A DNA stretch of 64,000 bases from assembly GCF_032193805.1 (NCBI RefSeq), contig NZ_JAVBIK010000001.1, positions 2,873,001 through 2,937,000 of the forward strand. Direction: 5' to 3'. Within the stretch, counting starts at the first letter, position 1. Each line of letters starts with the position of its first letter. Made by a program: the position numbers and the translations under genes. Positions 16,545 to 25,431 of the stretch are shown one piece after another. The notes below the pieces were generated by a model. That model saw nothing but the letters and a program-made list of their open reading frames with translations, was not told the DNA's origin and did no database searches. The DNA comes from Rhodoferax potami. GTDB lineage: Bacteria > Pseudomonadota > Gammaproteobacteria > Burkholderiales > Burkholderiaceae_C.

Positions 16545-18290
16545 TTAGTGGGCGTGCTGCCGCAAAAATTTCAGGAAGCGCGGAAACACATCTTGTGCCG
16601 CGTTTTTACCGATGATCACATCCGCATGACCGTAGCCCGGGATCACTTCTAACTGGTGGCGGCCCGGTGCAATCTGCTCCAGCCGCTCATGGCACAGCAC
16701 ATTCGAGTCGAGGAAGAGGGCGTTTTCTTGCCCTGCGACCAGCAGCATCGGGGTAGAGATGTCGGCGGCGTCTTGCAGGTAGTTGTCGGGCAGCTGGCGG
16801 TAGCGCACATCTTTGGGGTCGAACTTGACGGCGGTGTTGTTGGCGCTCACCATCTTGCGGATGTGGCGGTAGTAGTGCACGCCGCTGCCGCCAAACAAGT
16901 CTCCGGTGCGGCGGTGTGTCACTTCGTGCAGGTTTTCATGCCGGAACAAGACCGGGTAGCCGTAGCCCCACATGAAGCTGGTCATATGGCACTCGGGCAC
17001 ATCGCATTCGCGGTGCATCAGGCTCACACCTTTGGCCAAGAGTTTGCCCGGCGCCATGCCGGCCTGTTGGCCCCACTCGGGGTTGAGGTAGTCCACCCCC
17101 AGCACCGACTCCGCCAGAAAAGGGCCCACCGCCAGTTTGGCCTTGGCAAAGGCTCCCACCTTGGGCGTGAGTGACACGCCATTCACAATCACGCTGCGCA
17201 CGCCCTCGATCGCTTTGCCGAACAGGCTCATGGCCACCGACAAGGCACCCAGGCAGTGGCTGATGATGTGGATGCGCGCCTGCGGGCCTACCGCGCGGCG
17301 CACTACATCCAGTGCGGCCGGGTTGTCGTAGAGCGCCACGTCGTCCACAGTAAAGCGGTGGCGGGTGTGGTTGTAGGGCTGGCGCTTGCTGATGCGGCCG
17401 TCGAGCGTCCATACATCGGTAAAGCCTTCATCCAGCAGCACCTGAGTCAGGTTGCGGTGCTCGGGCATGATGAACATGTCACTGGACGCGGTCAGCCCCG
17501 GCACCAGCAGCACCACGTCCTTGCAGGGCGCGCGCTGGAAGCGCAGCAAGCTGATGCCCAGACCATCGCCGGTGCTGGCGTAGTGGGTGCTGACATCCGC
17601 GTCTTTTACGCCCTCCAGGCTGTGCAGCGGGATGGTGCGGATGCGGGGTTCGCGCCCATGGCGGCGCGGCAGGCCATGGGTCTCCCACAGCTTGCCCATA
17701 AATAAGCGGCCAAAGCGCTGCACCGCGTGCAGGCGCTCCCCCAGGGTGGGGGCGTCTGCCTGAAAGGTGGTGAGCTGATGCAAAAAATCGTGCACTTGGA
17801 TGTGCAATATGCCGCTGGCCAGCAAGGTCGCGGCGCCCTCGTCAGCAGCGCTCACATGCCCGGCGTAAAGGTTCACATACAAGGTTGTGGTGTCGGACCA
17901 GGTGTCAAAGCCAAAGTCGTCGCGGATGTCTTTGCGGCCGCAGAGCGTGAGCGCTTGGCTTGCTGAGTTTTCAAACTTCAGGCGGTACAGCATGGTCTTG
18001 CGGTCGGCATCGCCGCTGTCGGCAAACAGGTTGAATTCCCCCGCCAACACCGGCTGTCGTCCACCGATGTAGCTCCCTTCCAGATACCCGATAGCCTGCG
18101 CATGGTGCGCCGGGTCGGCAATAAAGGCGTCCAGGTCGTCGATGCAGATGGTGAGGTGAAACATCAGCGTCAGACCTCCGGCTTTGCCCTCGTCATAGCC
18201 TTGTTGGCAGGTGTGTTGGCCGGGGCTGATGTGGCCCTTCATTTCCTCGGTGAACTGAAGTGCGACGGGTTTAGGCAATGGCTCAGGCAT
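16545..18290 (-). CDS. alpha/beta hydrolase with N-terminal extra domain and Cys nucleophile
   Basis: The 581-residue protein has an N-terminal domain (about residues 10-200, starting LQFTEEMKGHISPGQHTC) that I do not recognise by name, then an alpha/beta hydrolase. The hydrolase shows LLVPGLTAS, DVWTLDGRISKRQ, a nucleophile elbow IISHCLGAL with Cys346 in place of serine, LVAGQENALFLDS for the acid, and PGYGHADVI for the histidine. A Cys nucleophile recalls PHA synthase and dienelactone hydrolase. Start ATG 18290 overlaps the GMC oxidoreductase stop by eight bases, so it is translationally coupled. In other bacteria a similar hydrolase is, as I recall, fused to a GMC oxidase. It probably acts on the lipid or sterol product of its partner. 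Confidence 0.82.
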   Translation of the reverse strand: MPEPLPKPVALQFTEEMKGHISPGQHTCQQGYDEGKAGGLTLMFHLTICIDDLDAFIADPAHHAQAIGYLEGSYIGGRQPVLAGEFNLFADSGDADRKTMLYRLKFENSASQALTLCGRKDIRDDFGFDTWSDTTTLYVNLYAGHVSAADEGAATLLASGILHIQVHDFLHQLTTFQADAPTLGERLHAVQRFGRLFMGKLWETHGLPRRHGREPRIRTIPLHSLEGVKDADVSTHYASTGDGLGISLLRFQRAPCKDVVLLVPGLTASSDMFIMPEHRNLTQVLLDEGFTDVWTLDGRISKRQPYNHTRHRFTVDDVALYDNPAALDVVRRAVGPQARIHIISHCLGALSVAMSLFGKAIEGVRSVIVNGVSLTPKVGAFAKAKLAVGPFLAESVLGVDYLNPEWGQQAGMAPGKLLAKGVSLMHRECDVPECHMTSFMWGYGYPVLFRHENLHEVTHRRTGDLFGGSGVHYYRHIRKMVSANNTAVKFDPKDVRYRQLPDNYLQDAADISTPMLLVAGQENALFLDSNVLCHERLEQIAPGRHQLEVIPGYGHADVIIGKNAAQDVFPRFLKFLRQHAH

Positions 18291-20028
18291 GGGGTACTCC
18301 AAGGGTGTCGTCCGGAGCCAGGCCGGTAATGTCTTCTGCAATCCACTCCGCCAGCGCGGTGATGGTGGCGCTCGGGTTGGCCCCCACTCCGGTGGGGAGG
18401 ATAGAGCCATCCGCCACATACAGGCCGTGGTAGCCGAAGGCTTGCCCCCGCACTCCGGGCAGGCTGCTGACTACCCCTTGGGCAGGTTTTTCGGCCAAGG
18501 CACAGCCACCCAAGGGGTGGACCGTGATGTTGTTGCGCACGGGCCAGGCCCAGGTGGGTTGCGGAATGTAGCTCGTCGCCCGGGTGAATTGCTTGAACCG
18601 TTCACCACAGGCCACCATGGCGTCGTAGAGCGGGCGGCTGGTGGTTTGTGGCCAGTCCAGCGCTAGCCTGCCGCGCTTCAGGCTGAGGGTGCCGTCGGCA
18701 GCGTCCTGCCCCATGAACAGGAGCACGCTGCTCCGGTACGACACATCGCCCTGCAGCACCGCATTGGCATAGGCGACCACCGAGCCGCTCCACTTGCCGG
18801 AAAACAGCTGGTCCACCCAGCGCTGCTTGAAGATTTTTATGGTGCGCGCAATCCGGCTGAACACATAGCCGGGGCTGGCGGCGGGGCGCAGTCCTTCGAC
18901 ATACCAGGCAGCAAAAGCGGGGTAGGCCGCGTCTTCCAGCATGAAGGCGGGCTGGCCTGGTTGGGGTTGTTGCAAGCCATAGTCGATGTACTGGGTAATC
19001 ACCGGGCCGTAGTTGGGGTCGGCATCGCGCTCGCCGCCGGTCACAAACGACAAAAAGTCGCCGTTGCCCGAAAAGCCTTGCCCCAAGCGTTGGCTGAGGC
19101 GCGGCAAGGTGCCCAGCGCATCGCGGCAGCGGAGCAGCAGCTCGTTGGTACCCAAAGTGCCGGCCGACACCACCACCCGGCGGGCCAGGGCATGCCGTGC
19201 GGTGCCTGCATCGTCGCGGTAGTCGACCCGGTAGCCGTGGCGGCCATCGGCGGTGCTGTCAGTGTCACCGGCTTCATTGAGGGGGGTGATGCAGGTGACC
19301 TCACTGCCGGTTTCTACCAAGGCGCCATGCTGCTTTTCTGCAGCGTACAGGTAGTTCAGGTCGAGCGTGTTTTTGGCGTGTACGTTGCAGCCCACATCGC
19401 ACTCGCCGCAATAGGTGCACGAGGTTTGCACTGCGCCAAAGCGGTTGCGCTCCTGCTCGCCGATCGGCAAAGGGCCGCTCTGGCGATTCGCGTAGCCCTT
19501 GCCGAAAAACACACAAATATCGGCAGCCCTGCTGGTGCCGCCATCGGCTTGGGCAAAGTCGGCATACAGGCCGGTGCGTTGAATAGTCCGGCGGGCATCG
19601 CCTTCAGCCGGCGGCACAGGCCGGGCACCCAGCACACCTTGCGCTATCCGGTAGTAAGGGGCGAGGGTGCTCAGATTGATTTGTGCAGGCCATCGCTCCC
19701 CAAACACCCAAGCAGGTGCAGGCATGAACACATTGGCGTAAATCAGCGAGCCACCGCCCAAACCGGCGCTCACCACCGCGTCCATGCGGTGGTAGTTGCG
19801 GATATCAAACAAACCATTGAGCTTGCGTGACTGGCCGGGCTCGGCATCGGCCCAGAGATTGTTGGCAAAGTCATGTGGGCTGCGCGCAAAGCTGCCCTTG
19901 GGGTAGCGTTTGCCCCGCTCCAACAGCAGCACCTTGCCAGGCCAGCGGGTGGCCAAGCGGCAGCACATCACGGCCCCGCCAAACCCGCTGCCGACAATGA
20001 TGGCTTCCAGAAATCGTTTTTGTGTCAT
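18283..20028 (-). CDS. GMC-family (cholesterol-oxidase-like) FAD oxidoreductase
   Basis: The 581-residue flavoenzyme starts with the FAD dinucleotide motif IIVGSGFGGAVMCCRLA and ends with the cholesterol-oxidase-type motif NNITVHPLGGCAL and LYVADGSILPTGVGANPS. It should oxidise an alcohol group on a hydrophobic substrate such as a sterol or long-chain alcohol. Residues 204-214 form a CxxCxxCxxxC cluster (CTYCGECDVGC), a pattern also found in some long-chain alcohol oxidases. No signal peptide is seen. It is the first gene of a two-gene unit with the hydrolase and is divergent from the EAL gene, with 136 bases between. Confidence 0.88.
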   Translation of the reverse strand: MTQKRFLEAIIVGSGFGGAVMCCRLATRWPGKVLLLERGKRYPKGSFARSPHDFANNLWADAEPGQSRKLNGLFDIRNYHRMDAVVSAGLGGGSLIYANVFMPAPAWVFGERWPAQINLSTLAPYYRIAQGVLGARPVPPAEGDARRTIQRTGLYADFAQADGGTSRAADICVFFGKGYANRQSGPLPIGEQERNRFGAVQTSCTYCGECDVGCNVHAKNTLDLNYLYAAEKQHGALVETGSEVTCITPLNEAGDTDSTADGRHGYRVDYRDDAGTARHALARRVVVSAGTLGTNELLLRCRDALGTLPRLSQRLGQGFSGNGDFLSFVTGGERDADPNYGPVITQYIDYGLQQPQPGQPAFMLEDAAYPAFAAWYVEGLRPAASPGYVFSRIARTIKIFKQRWVDQLFSGKWSGSVVAYANAVLQGDVSYRSSVLLFMGQDAADGTLSLKRGRLALDWPQTTSRPLYDAMVACGERFKQFTRATSYIPQPTWAWPVRNNITVHPLGGCALAEKPAQGVVSSLPGVRGQAFGYHGLYVADGSILPTGVGANPSATITALAEWIAEDITGLAPDDTLGVPHA

Positions 20029-20164
20029 GGAATCCCCCTGAAAAGCGTGTCAGCATGGTGGACATGCAACCGCTAGCAGGTTAAGTTAGCACAGCAGGTG
20101 GATTTTGGGTACCGCAAAACCACGACCTGCACCACCACAAAATAGCGGTTCAGGGAGTAACACC

Positions 20165-22171
20165 ATGGATCCACACGCTTGCCCATTACCTATTGGTCAG
20201 AGCCCGCCGCCTTCTGAGCAGGCGTTGCCTGCCACGCTCAAGCAATTGCTCGGGATCGGCGAGCAGGAACTGGTGCCCGACGCTAGCCGCCGGAGCAACA
20301 CCCTGATATTTACCGTCATCGGCACCTTGACGTTGCTGGTATTCGGAGTGGCCAATGTCCGGGCTGGGCAAGACCACCGGCTGATGGTGATGGGCGTTGT
20401 GCAGTTGCTCGAGGTCGTGTTCCTGCTCGTGCCTGCCATCATTCTGGTGAGTCGCCGGGCGCCGCCGGTGCTGTCGGAAAACATGCTGGTGCTGGCGGGG
20501 TTTGCCATTTTTGCGTCAAACGCGGTGTTTGGCGGGCAAACCGGAGACGCGCCTTACTGGACCTTTGTGTTCCCTTACCTCGTGTTTTTCTTGCGGGGGC
20601 AAAAAACCGGCTGGCTGGTCGGCCTGGCATTTGCAGTGCTGGTGCCCTGCCTCATGCTCTACAGCTCACGGCACTGGGATTTTTGGGCCTACGACGATGC
20701 CCACGCGCTCTACTACGGGTTGGCCTATTTCTTTAACGTGGTGACCGCAGCGTATTTCAACCTGCTGCGCAGCCGCTTTCAGGCCCACCTGGCCGACCAG
20801 GTGGAGTACCACACCGGTGAGGTGCGCAAGCACATCGGGACTCTGCAGCACAACGCTTTGCACGACCTGTCCACCGGCCTGCTCAACCGCCAGGGGCTGA
20901 CCGAGCGACTGGATTCCAGCTTGGCAGTGCTGTCAGCCGGGGGCGGGTTTTTGTTGGTGGCCCATGTCCGCTTCTTCAGGGTGCCTGAGTTGGCGAGCAT
21001 TGTGGGATCTGCCAAGGTGGACGAGTCATTGGGGCAGTTGGGGCGTGTGCTGCAGCAGCATTTGACCGGGCTGGTGGGGTTGGCACGTATCGGGCAAGAC
21101 ACTTTGGGGGTCGTGCTGCAAAGCGACACGGCCGATGCCAGTGCGGTGCAGCAGCTGCGGGCGATTGCGCACCTCCGCAATGTGACCCACCTGAGTGAAT
21201 TCGCGGTCCATGTCGAAATGGCTTTGGGTGTGGCGGTGCAAAGGCTGGGCGAGGCGTCTGATGCCGAGGTGCTGATGCGCAACGCCGAGCAAGCCCTGTT
21301 GTTTGCGGTAGATCACCGGCTGGACCACCAGTTTTTTGATGCCTTGCTGCACAAGCATTTTGTGGACCGCAACCGCCGTTACGAAAAGCTGCGCGAAGCT
21401 ATTCTGCACAACACCCTGATGCTGCATTACCAGCCGCAGGTGGACCTGAAGACCGGCCTGGTGGTAGGGGCCGAAGCGCTGGCCCGGTGGAACGACCCGC
21501 AAGAGGGCATGGTCCCGCCGGATAAGTTCATCCCCATCATCGAGTCCACCGGGCTCTTGCACCGGTTCTCGGTTTGGACCGTGGCACGGGCGCTCAGGGA
21601 CTGTTCTGCGTGGCAAACCCGTTTGCCGGGCGTGAGTGTGTCGATCAACCTGTCGGCAGACGCCTTGCACGACCCGGAAGTGCTGCAAATCGTGGAGCAG
21701 CACTTGATGAGCAGCGGCTTGTCACCGGCCTTGGTGGTGATGGAGCTCACCGAGAGCGTTTTGTTGACCTCGCCGGAGGCGGCACTTGATTGCATGGCCC
21801 GGTTTGTGGCGCTGGGTGTGAAGCTGTCGATTGACGATTACGGTGCAGGTTTCTCGTCGCTGACCTACTTGAAGCAGTTACCCGCCCAAGAAATGAAAAT
21901 TGATAAGTCGTTCATGGAAAACCTGGCCGAGGGCAGCAAAGACAGGGCGATTGTCTTGTCCTCCATTGAGCTGGGTCATGATCTGGGCCTGAAGGTGTTG
22001 GCCGAAGGCATTGAAGACGAAGCCACCTGCCATGCCTTGCGCGATGCGGGTTGCGACCTCGGGCAAGGCTGGTGGTTTGCCAAGGCCATGCCCAGCGCAG
22101 ACTTCGAAAACTGGACGCTGGCACGCAACAGTGCCGCTACCGCGTCCGCCCCTACAGGACAAGACAGCTGA
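20165..22171 (+). CDS. membrane EAL-domain c-di-GMP phosphodiesterase with degenerate GGDEF
   Basis: The 668-residue protein has five to six membrane helices (about residues 40-200), a GGDEF-like domain, and a C-terminal EAL domain. The GGDEF signature is lost: the expected site reads RIGQDTL, so it should not make c-di-GMP. The EAL domain keeps its catalytic residues: AEALARW, ELTES, SIDDYGAGFSSL, MKIDKSF and AEGIED. It is therefore predicted to break down c-di-GMP, with the dead GGDEF as a possible sensor. ATG 20165 has CAGGGAG seven bases ahead. Its stop overlaps the next start (TGATG). Confidence 0.92.
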   Translation: MDPHACPLPIGQSPPPSEQALPATLKQLLGIGEQELVPDASRRSNTLIFTVIGTLTLLVFGVANVRAGQDHRLMVMGVVQLLEVVFLLVPAIILVSRRAPPVLSENMLVLAGFAIFASNAVFGGQTGDAPYWTFVFPYLVFFLRGQKTGWLVGLAFAVLVPCLMLYSSRHWDFWAYDDAHALYYGLAYFFNVVTAAYFNLLRSRFQAHLADQVEYHTGEVRKHIGTLQHNALHDLSTGLLNRQGLTERLDSSLAVLSAGGGFLLVAHVRFFRVPELASIVGSAKVDESLGQLGRVLQQHLTGLVGLARIGQDTLGVVLQSDTADASAVQQLRAIAHLRNVTHLSEFAVHVEMALGVAVQRLGEASDAEVLMRNAEQALLFAVDHRLDHQFFDALLHKHFVDRNRRYEKLREAILHNTLMLHYQPQVDLKTGLVVGAEALARWNDPQEGMVPPDKFIPIIESTGLLHRFSVWTVARALRDCSAWQTRLPGVSVSINLSADALHDPEVLQIVEQHLMSSGLSPALVVMELTESVLLTSPEAALDCMARFVALGVKLSIDDYGAGFSSLTYLKQLPAQEMKIDKSFMENLAEGSKDRAIVLSSIELGHDLGLKVLAEGIEDEATCHALRDAGCDLGQGWWFAKAMPSADFENWTLARNSAATASAPTGQDS

Positions 22172-22671
22172 TGCCTACAAGCACCCTAGCCCCTGCGATC
22201 GAATGGCCCGCACACTTTCACCCCGACCATGCGCCAGTGCATGTGGTGAACGACTTGTTTATTCCGGCGCCAGCCGAGCACATCTGGGCCTTGCTGATAC
22301 GAGCCCCTTTATGGCCTACGTGGTATGCCAACTCCAAAGTCGATTGGGCCCCTGGCCGCAGCCGTGATTTGGCCCTGGGCCTTGAGTTCGAATGGAAAAC
22401 GTTCGGGGTGCATATCCGCTCGTGCGTGCAGGAGTTCGTTCCGTGTGAGCGGATCGCCTGGAACGGCATCGGTCTCGGGGCCGAGGTCTACCACGCGTGG
22501 CTGATCATCCCGCAAGCCGGCGGTTGCAGGGTTTTGACCGAAGAAACACAGCACGGCTGGGGCGCGCGCTTGATGCATTTCTTTATGCCCTACCGGATGT
22601 ACGATGGCCATGCCCTATGGCTCGAAAGTCTATCGATCCAAGCCACCGGCGGCATGCCGCCAGCACTTTGA
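22171..22671 (+). CDS. SRPBCC-family (polyketide cyclase/dehydrase-like) protein
   Basis: The 166-residue protein begins translation on the last base of the EAL gene stop. FIPAPAEHIWALLIRAPLWPTWYANSKVD is the start of a START/SRPBCC lipid-binding fold, and ECERIAWNG-like and VLTEETQHGWG segments follow in the expected strands. Such proteins hold hydrophobic ligands in a cavity; no catalytic residues can be named. Coupling with the EAL gene suggests cotranscription rather than a shared function. Confidence 0.8.
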   Translation: MPTSTLAPAIEWPAHFHPDHAPVHVVNDLFIPAPAEHIWALLIRAPLWPTWYANSKVDWAPGRSRDLALGLEFEWKTFGVHIRSCVQEFVPCERIAWNGIGLGAEVYHAWLIIPQAGGCRVLTEETQHGWGARLMHFFMPYRMYDGHALWLESLSIQATGGMPPAL

Positions 22672-22680
22672 GGAGCTTGT

Positions 22681-23337
22681 ATGCGTTTTGAATTGGCATG
22701 GATGCCCCGTGCAGGCGCACTGCTCTGGGCTTTGGCGGTGGTGATGCCGCTGGCCACTCATGCGGTCCAAGCGGCCAAAGAGTCCAAGTTGCCCAAGCGG
22801 GATCTGACGGTCGAGTTGCGGCAGGTCGAAGAGGGCCGGGAAGACGGTGCCATGCGCATCGGCACCCAGCCGGACACGCCTGTCATGGCGCCCCAAAAAA
22901 TCCAGGTGCGCAATGGCGAAAAAGGCAGCCTGCGCATGAACCAGGCGATCCCCATGCAGTGGGTGCAATCCGCCAGCAGCCAAAGCAACAGCGTCAGCTC
23001 GGGTGGCACATCTGTTAGCAGCACAGGGGGCGGTGTTGCGCAGTCGGTGCAGTGGTTCGAGGTGGGCCAGAGCCTGACCGTGTCCCCGCGCTGGGCGGGC
23101 GGCAATCAAGACGCCACCGTCGAGATCGAGCTACAGCAGGCGGATATGGCCGTGCGCCATAACCCCGACATGCCCAGCCAGACACGCCAGCAACTCAGCA
23201 CGACGGTCACCACCCCGCTCGGGCAGTGGGTCACGATTGCAGCCACGGGCAACGCGCCCGCCCGGCAAGGCACTTTCAGCAGCAAAGGCAGCACCGAAGC
23301 CCGCCGCTTGCTGCAAGTGCGGGTGCTGGCACCCTAG
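22681..23337 (+). CDS. exported protein of unknown function
   Basis: The 218-residue protein has a signal peptide (first 30 residues, hydrophobic LLWALAVVMPLATHAVQA). The middle holds a Ser/Gly-rich linker (SSQSNSVSSGGTSVSSTGG). The rest is rich in beta-strand patterns such as VQWFEVGQSLTVSPRW and ATVEIELQQADM, which resemble the beta-domain of secretin-type proteins, but this is too weak for a family call. ATG 22681 follows a GAGG site and lies 9 bases after the SRPBCC gene. It is convergent with trpS. Confidence 0.7.
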   Translation: MRFELAWMPRAGALLWALAVVMPLATHAVQAAKESKLPKRDLTVELRQVEEGREDGAMRIGTQPDTPVMAPQKIQVRNGEKGSLRMNQAIPMQWVQSASSQSNSVSSGGTSVSSTGGGVAQSVQWFEVGQSLTVSPRWAGGNQDATVEIELQQADMAVRHNPDMPSQTRQQLSTTVTTPLGQWVTIAATGNAPARQGTFSSKGSTEARRLLQVRVLAP

Positions 23338-23347
23338 GCGGGTTACA

Positions 23348-24676
23348 TCAGGCCTTGGCGGCTTTTTCCTGGGCAGCCAGCGCTGCCGCTTCGGCCAGCG
23401 CGACCAGTGCCGCGCTTGCGGCTGTGTGGGCCACAGTGTCCAGGGGTTCGAGCACCTCGGTGAGTGCTGCCAGAGCAGCAGCACCGTCGCGCTGCAACTG
23501 TGCAATGGTTTGGCCTGCCACCTTGCCAGAGTCAAAAGCCTTGCTTTGCAGCAGCACTTGGCCGTCCGCGGCCGCGAGCTTGAAGTAAAACTGGCCGTCT
23601 TTTTCGCGGTATTGCTTGAAACTGGCGAGCGCCACCTTGTCTGCCTTGGCTGCTTGGGGCTGGGTGCTGGCACTCAAGCGGCGCAGGCCTACCGCGCTGC
23701 GCAAGCGGGTCATGAAGGGCGTGGCAATGGCACGTGCTTTGTCGGCACCGGCAAACAGCAGCGCCTCCACCTTTTCGGGGTGGGCCATGTAGTCTTGATA
23801 GGCGGCGCGCATCGGGGCGATTTCCTGGTCAATCCGCTCAAACAAGATGTTTTTCGCATCGCCCCATGCAATGCCATCGGCATAGGCTTGGCGCAGTGCT
23901 GCGGTTTCTTCCTCGGTGGCAAAGGCCTGGTATATCTGGAAAAGCGCAGAGCCTTCGGTGTCTTTGGGCTCGCCGGGCGCACGCGAGTCGGTTTTGATGC
24001 CGGCAATTAACTTCTTCAATTGCTCGCGGCTGCTGAACAGGGGAATCGTGTTGTCGTAGCTCTTGCTCATCTTGCGGCCATCCAAGCCGGGCAGGGTGGC
24101 TACAGAAGCTTCGATCTCGGCCTCAGGCGGCACAAAGTGCTCGCCGTAGCGGTGGTTGAAGCTGGCGGCCATGTCGCGCGCCATTTCAATGTGCTGGATC
24201 TGGTCGCGCCCCACCGGCACTTTGTGGGCGTTGAACATCAAGATGTCTGCGCCCATGAGCACCGGGTACATGAACAGGCCGGCGGTCACATCGGCATCCG
24301 GGTCCGTGCCAGCCGCGGTGTTTTTGTCGACCGACGCCTTATAGGCATGGGCGCGGTTGAGCACGCCTTTGCCGGTCACGCAGGTCAAAAACCAGCACAA
24401 CTCGGGGATCTCGGGGATGTCCGACTGGCGGTAGAAGGTCACATGTGACGGGTCCAAGCCGGCGGCCAACCAGCTGGCGGCAATCTCCAGCGTGGAGCGC
24501 TGGATACGCGCTGGATCTTCGGTCTTGATGAGGGCGTGGTAGTCGGCCAGAAAGTAGAAACTTTCCACCCCAGGCGTTTTGCTGGCGCGGACTGCGGGGC
24601 GGATCGACCCGACATAGTTGCCCAAATGCGGTGTGCCGGAGGTGGTAATGCCGGTAAGGAAGCGAACAGTGCTCAT
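23348..24676 (-). CDS. trpS: tryptophanyl-tRNA synthetase with C-terminal YegP-like extension
   Basis: TrpS charges tRNA-Trp. The class I signatures are TPHLGNYVG (HIGH) near residue 17 and KMSKSYDNTIPLF. Most bacterial TrpS proteins have about 330-350 residues; this one has 442. The extra part from about residue 345 contains FKQYREKDGQFYFKLAAADG and LLQSKAFDSG, which resemble one repeat of the small YegP/DUF1508 domain, followed by an Ala-rich helical tail. It is the last gene of the rnm-yciO-protease-trpS run. Catalytic identity is certain; the tail's role is unknown. Confidence 0.95.
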   Translation of the reverse strand: MSTVRFLTGITTSGTPHLGNYVGSIRPAVRASKTPGVESFYFLADYHALIKTEDPARIQRSTLEIAASWLAAGLDPSHVTFYRQSDIPEIPELCWFLTCVTGKGVLNRAHAYKASVDKNTAAGTDPDADVTAGLFMYPVLMGADILMFNAHKVPVGRDQIQHIEMARDMAASFNHRYGEHFVPPEAEIEASVATLPGLDGRKMSKSYDNTIPLFSSREQLKKLIAGIKTDSRAPGEPKDTEGSALFQIYQAFATEEETAALRQAYADGIAWGDAKNILFERIDQEIAPMRAAYQDYMAHPEKVEALLFAGADKARAIATPFMTRLRSAVGLRRLSASTQPQAAKADKVALASFKQYREKDGQFYFKLAAADGQVLLQSKAFDSGKVAGQTIAQLQRDGAAALAALTEVLEPLDTVAHTAASAALVALAEAAALAAQEKAAKA

Positions 24677-24716
24677 GGGTGCAAATCAATCAGACAAAAC
24701 AAGTGCGGCCTGCAGC

Positions 24717-25385
24717 TTAGCGCGTCAGCCAGGAAAAAGGGGTGAGGAGCAGGTCGATCAAGTCAAAGGTCAAGCCCATGACCGGCTGCATCCACACGGT
24801 GCTGAGGACGCCGGCAATCACTAGCGCCATCACAATAAAAAACCCCCAAGGCTCCACGCGGGACACAGCCATCGCCTGGCGTATCGGCAGCAAGCCGACC
24901 AGAATGCGCCCGCCATCCAGCGGCGGCAGCGGGAACAGGTTGAAGGCAAACATCACCACATTCACCAGGACGCCGCCTTGGCACATTTTGAGGAAAAAGG
25001 GTTCGGTCACCCCCGCGCCTGACAGCAGGTACAAGCCCGCACCCCAAGCCAGCGCCATGGCCAGATTGGCGCCCGGACCGGCCAAGGCCACCCACACCAT
25101 GTCGCGCTTGGGGTTGCGCAGATTGCCAAAGCGCACCGGCACCGGCTTGGCGTAACCAAACAGAAATGCGCCTGATGTCGCGACATAGAGCATTAGCGGC
25201 ATCAGGATGGTGCCGATCGGATCGATGTGCTTGGCCGGATTCAGGGTGATGCGGCCCAGCATGGCCGCCGTGTTGTCGCCAAAGTACCGTGCGGCATAGC
25301 CGTGGGCGGCTTCGTGCACCGTAATGGCAAACAGCACCGGCAGTGCGTAAATCGCGATGGTTTGAATCAGGTTGGCAAAGTCCAC
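24717..25385 (-). CDS. site-2 protease family membrane zinc metalloprotease (M50B)
   Basis: The 222-residue polytopic protein carries the zinc motif HEAAHGY in the first third and the second zinc site NLFPLPPLDGG in the last third, as in short M50 proteases of the Rip/SpoIVFB class. Five to six hydrophobic segments are visible. Such enzymes cut substrates within the membrane; the substrate is unknown. It lies between yciO and trpS on the same strand with gaps of about 40 bases, a linkage common in betaproteobacteria. Confidence 0.9.
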   Translation of the reverse strand: MDFANLIQTIAIYALPVLFAITVHEAAHGYAARYFGDNTAAMLGRITLNPAKHIDPIGTILMPLMLYVATSGAFLFGYAKPVPVRFGNLRNPKRDMVWVALAGPGANLAMALAWGAGLYLLSGAGVTEPFFLKMCQGGVLVNVVMFAFNLFPLPPLDGGRILVGLLPIRQAMAVSRVEPWGFFIVMALVIAGVLSTVWMQPVMGLTFDLIDLLLTPFSWLTR

Positions 25386-25431
25386 AGGCGCAAGGTCTCG
25401 GTTGGGAATGAAAAAGGATACGCGGCGAGGC

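Noticed and set aside
16523..16560. GC-rich inverted repeat between the Bug gene and the hydrolase
   Set aside because: Arms GCACGCC and GGCGTGC pair but no T-run follows on either side and part lies within the hydrolase coding end; not convincing as a terminator.
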